Shown piece by piece: positions 4,789-6,372 of a stretch of DNA of 6,372 nt (position 1 is its first letter; each line of letters opens with the position of its first letter). The DNA lies in assembly GCA_021160405.1 (NCBI GenBank), contig JAGHCO010000085.1, positions 1 to 6,372 on the forward strand. The letters run 5' to 3'. Source of the DNA: Candidatus Aerophobota bacterium. Lineage in GTDB: Bacteria > Aerophobota > Aerophobia > Aerophobales > JAGHCO01. Made by a program: the position numbers and the translations under genes. The notes under the pieces were generated by a model, which searched no databases, was not told where the DNA came from, and saw nothing but the letters and a program-made list of their open reading frames with translations.

Positions 4789-6372
4789 CTACTCTTTAAT
4801 GAAATATTGACTGGCGTAGTAGGCACTACGACAATTTGACCCTGATTCCATTTGGAGATGATTGGGCACATTTCTAAAGCGGTTAGTGACTACATAAAAA
4901 TATTGTTGAGGGGCTCGATTTACAATCCCTATTAACCATAAATTTTCCATATGTATTGTAAATGCTTTCTTATAGAGAGAAATTCTTTTCTCCATAGATA
5001 CTTCAGCGCGAATCTCGTCGTAAATTTCCATCAAACGCTTTACTTCTTGAGCAGGTTCTTCTCCAGATTTACCGGCGGTAGCGAACCAAAGACCCCATTG
5101 TGTTCCCCAATAACAGCTATTCCAGAAAGGAAAGACGAATACACTTTTTACCGGAGAATATCCCGCAGACCCGGCATTTCCTGCATATCCACCTATATCA
5201 AAATCACCTGCTTTCATACGCTGTACCCATAATCTTACATCCGTAGGTTTAACCACTATCTCAAATCCTATCTCTTTCCAGTACTTTTTTACAAGCTCCT
5301 GGATTTCTGCATAAGGAGCTTCCTGGGCTTCTCCGCCAAGCATAATCATTACCGCTCTTAACTTTTTACCATCGGGCCGTAACCTGTATTCATGGTTCTC
5401 ATCCCATTTTAATCCCATTTCATCCAGAATTTCATTAGCGCGCTCAGGATTATATTCTGTATAAGCTTTGCCAAATTTTTCCTCATACCAGGGGTCACCG
5501 GGACTGGGAGCTTGTTGGGAAGGAATAGCCAATCCCTTAAAGCACAGCTCGTTTATCTCATCTCTATTAATAGCTATAGATAAAGCTATGCGAAATCGTT
5601 TATCGCGGAAAAGCTTGCGAAGGACAGGGTCTTTATGAAAGAAATTAAGATAAATGGTGCCGTAATTTAGTCCCGGGGGAGTTCCAAAAACTAATCGATA
5701 GTTACCTTTTTCTCTATTTTGCATAAAGAGTGGGTAATTTTGTAGATTGGATATATGTCTGTTTAGATAATCTATTTTACCGGCAACAGCTTGAAGAACC
5801 ATAGCCTCCACTGGAAGCTGCGTGCGCTGAACTTTATCAATATAAGGGAGTTGATTTCCCTCAGTATCTATTTTCCAATAATAGGGATTACGCACAAGTC
5901 TTTGTATAGGCGTATCATATGAATCTAAGGGATACCAGGCTTCTATCATTGGTCGCTCTGGATTATCAAAATACTCATTCTTATCAAGAAAAAAGTCAGT
6001 CCACAAAGTAAAGCCTTCTTTTTTCATCATTTCCTTTACTTTATCCATGGGAACATAGTTAGGATGAAATTCCTTTAGATAGTGTTTGGGAGCATATGTA
6101 ATTTGGGTTTGAAGATATTCAATGAACATTCCGTAGGGCTTGGTGAAACTAAACTTAACGGTATACTCATCTATTTTTTCCACCTTTCCCAGTTCTCCCC
6201 CATACATTAGAAAAGAAGGTTTAACTGGGGTAAGTTCATCATTAAGAACTATGTCTTTATACCAGAATAGCCAGTCATCAGCAGTAAAAGGAGCCCCATC
6301 ACTCCACTTCATTCCCTTTCGAAGAAAGAGAGTTACGCTTTTAGCATCTTCACTAATCTCCCAGCCTTTAAC
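4789..6372 (-). CDS. ABC transporter substrate-binding protein, family 5 (5' end outside window)
   Basis: This is an extracytoplasmic binding protein of the SBP_bac_5 (DppA/OppA-like) class, which delivers peptides, oligosaccharides or other solutes to an ABC importer. The frame is open past the right edge: before the ATG at 6312 it continues in family-like sequence (GWEISEDAKSVTLFLRKG), so that ATG is internal. In all, 527 residues are visible. Diagnostic blocks are LRKGMKWSDGAPFTADDW (the family's N-lobe signature), RNPYYWKIDTEGNQLPYIDK, DKRFRIALSIAINRDEIN and YNPERANEILDEMGLKWDE. The C-terminal region has EKRISLYKKAFTIHMENLWL. Full members run about 550-650 residues with a signal peptide or lipobox, so the missing part is probably the signal sequence and the start of lobe I. 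It ends with TAG at 4789-4791. No permease or ATPase gene follows its 3' end; any partners must lie upstream beyond the window or elsewhere. The ligand cannot be predicted from what is visible. Confidence 0.93.
   Translation of the reverse strand, partial: VKGWEISEDAKSVTLFLRKGMKWSDGAPFTADDWLFWYKDIVLNDELTPVKPSFLMYGGELGKVEKIDEYTVKFSFTKPYGMFIEYLQTQITYAPKHYLKEFHPNYVPMDKVKEMMKKEGFTLWTDFFLDKNEYFDNPERPMIEAWYPLDSYDTPIQRLVRNPYYWKIDTEGNQLPYIDKVQRTQLPVEAMVLQAVAGKIDYLNRHISNLQNYPLFMQNREKGNYRLVFGTPPGLNYGTIYLNFFHKDPVLRKLFRDKRFRIALSIAINRDEINELCFKGLAIPSQQAPSPGDPWYEEKFGKAYTEYNPERANEILDEMGLKWDENHEYRLRPDGKKLRAVMIMLGGEAQEAPYAEIQELVKKYWKEIGFEIVVKPTDVRLWVQRMKAGDFDIGGYAGNAGSAGYSPVKSVFVFPFWNSCYWGTQWGLWFATAGKSGEEPAQEVKRLMEIYDEIRAEVSMEKRISLYKKAFTIHMENLWLIGIVNRAPQQYFYVVTNRFRNVPNHLQMESGSNCRSAYYASQYFIKE

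Noticed and set aside
4951..5232. Forward frame of 93 codons within the solute-binding-protein gene
   Set aside because: It lies antisense to well-conserved family sequence and its product has no recognisable features.
6310..6312. ATG at 6312 (- strand) as the start of the solute-binding protein
   Set aside because: The 20 codons upstream in frame encode the conserved W-x-x-S-E-D ... L-R-K-G block of the family, and no signal peptide follows the ATG.

Overview
The window looks like a piece of an AT-rich bacterial chromosome from an uncultivated or poorly described lineage. I base this on divergent, recognisable bacterial families, a strong Shine-Dalgarno in front of one gene, and AGA/AGG-rich arginine codon use in two of the genes. 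The mix of a DUF3604 metallohydrolase, a uroporphyrinogen-decarboxylase-like protein and a large family-5 solute-binding protein reminds me of environmental lineages such as Poribacteria, Aerophobetes or Hydrogenedentes. That is a low-confidence impression, not a demonstrated assignment.

Layout. Positions 1-4112 carry three genes on the + strand, probably one transcription unit. They are the 3' part of a DUF3604/PHP-like metallohydrolase (1-711, open to the left edge), a URO-D/MtaA-like protein (727-1845), and a 731-residue protein with a beta-rich N-terminal half and a predicted alpha/alpha-toroid C-terminal half (1917-4112). Positions 4113-4788 are a convergent intergenic region of 676 bases. 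It holds a degraded, frameshifted C-terminal fragment of an IS200/IS605-type Y1 transposase (4312-4508), a GC-rich hairpin just downstream that may be the element's right-end structure, and a 12-bp hairpin (4720-4752) near the end of the next gene. Positions 4789-6372 on the - strand carry most of a family-5 (oligopeptide/oligosaccharide type) ABC transporter substrate-binding protein, whose N-terminus lies beyond the right edge.

How the genes may work together. The three + strand genes plausibly belong to one catabolic or processing pathway: a metal-dependent hydrolase, a possible cobalamin or methyl-transfer related URO-D-fold enzyme, and a cytoplasmic toroid protein of the kind seen in glycan-active enzymes. 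The neighbouring solute-binding protein could supply the substrate, but it is transcribed convergently and separated by mobile-element debris, so that link is only suggestive. I saw no CRISPR array, RNA gene, phage gene or recognisable defence system. The least explained items are the 731-residue protein and the altered metal site of the URO-D homologue.
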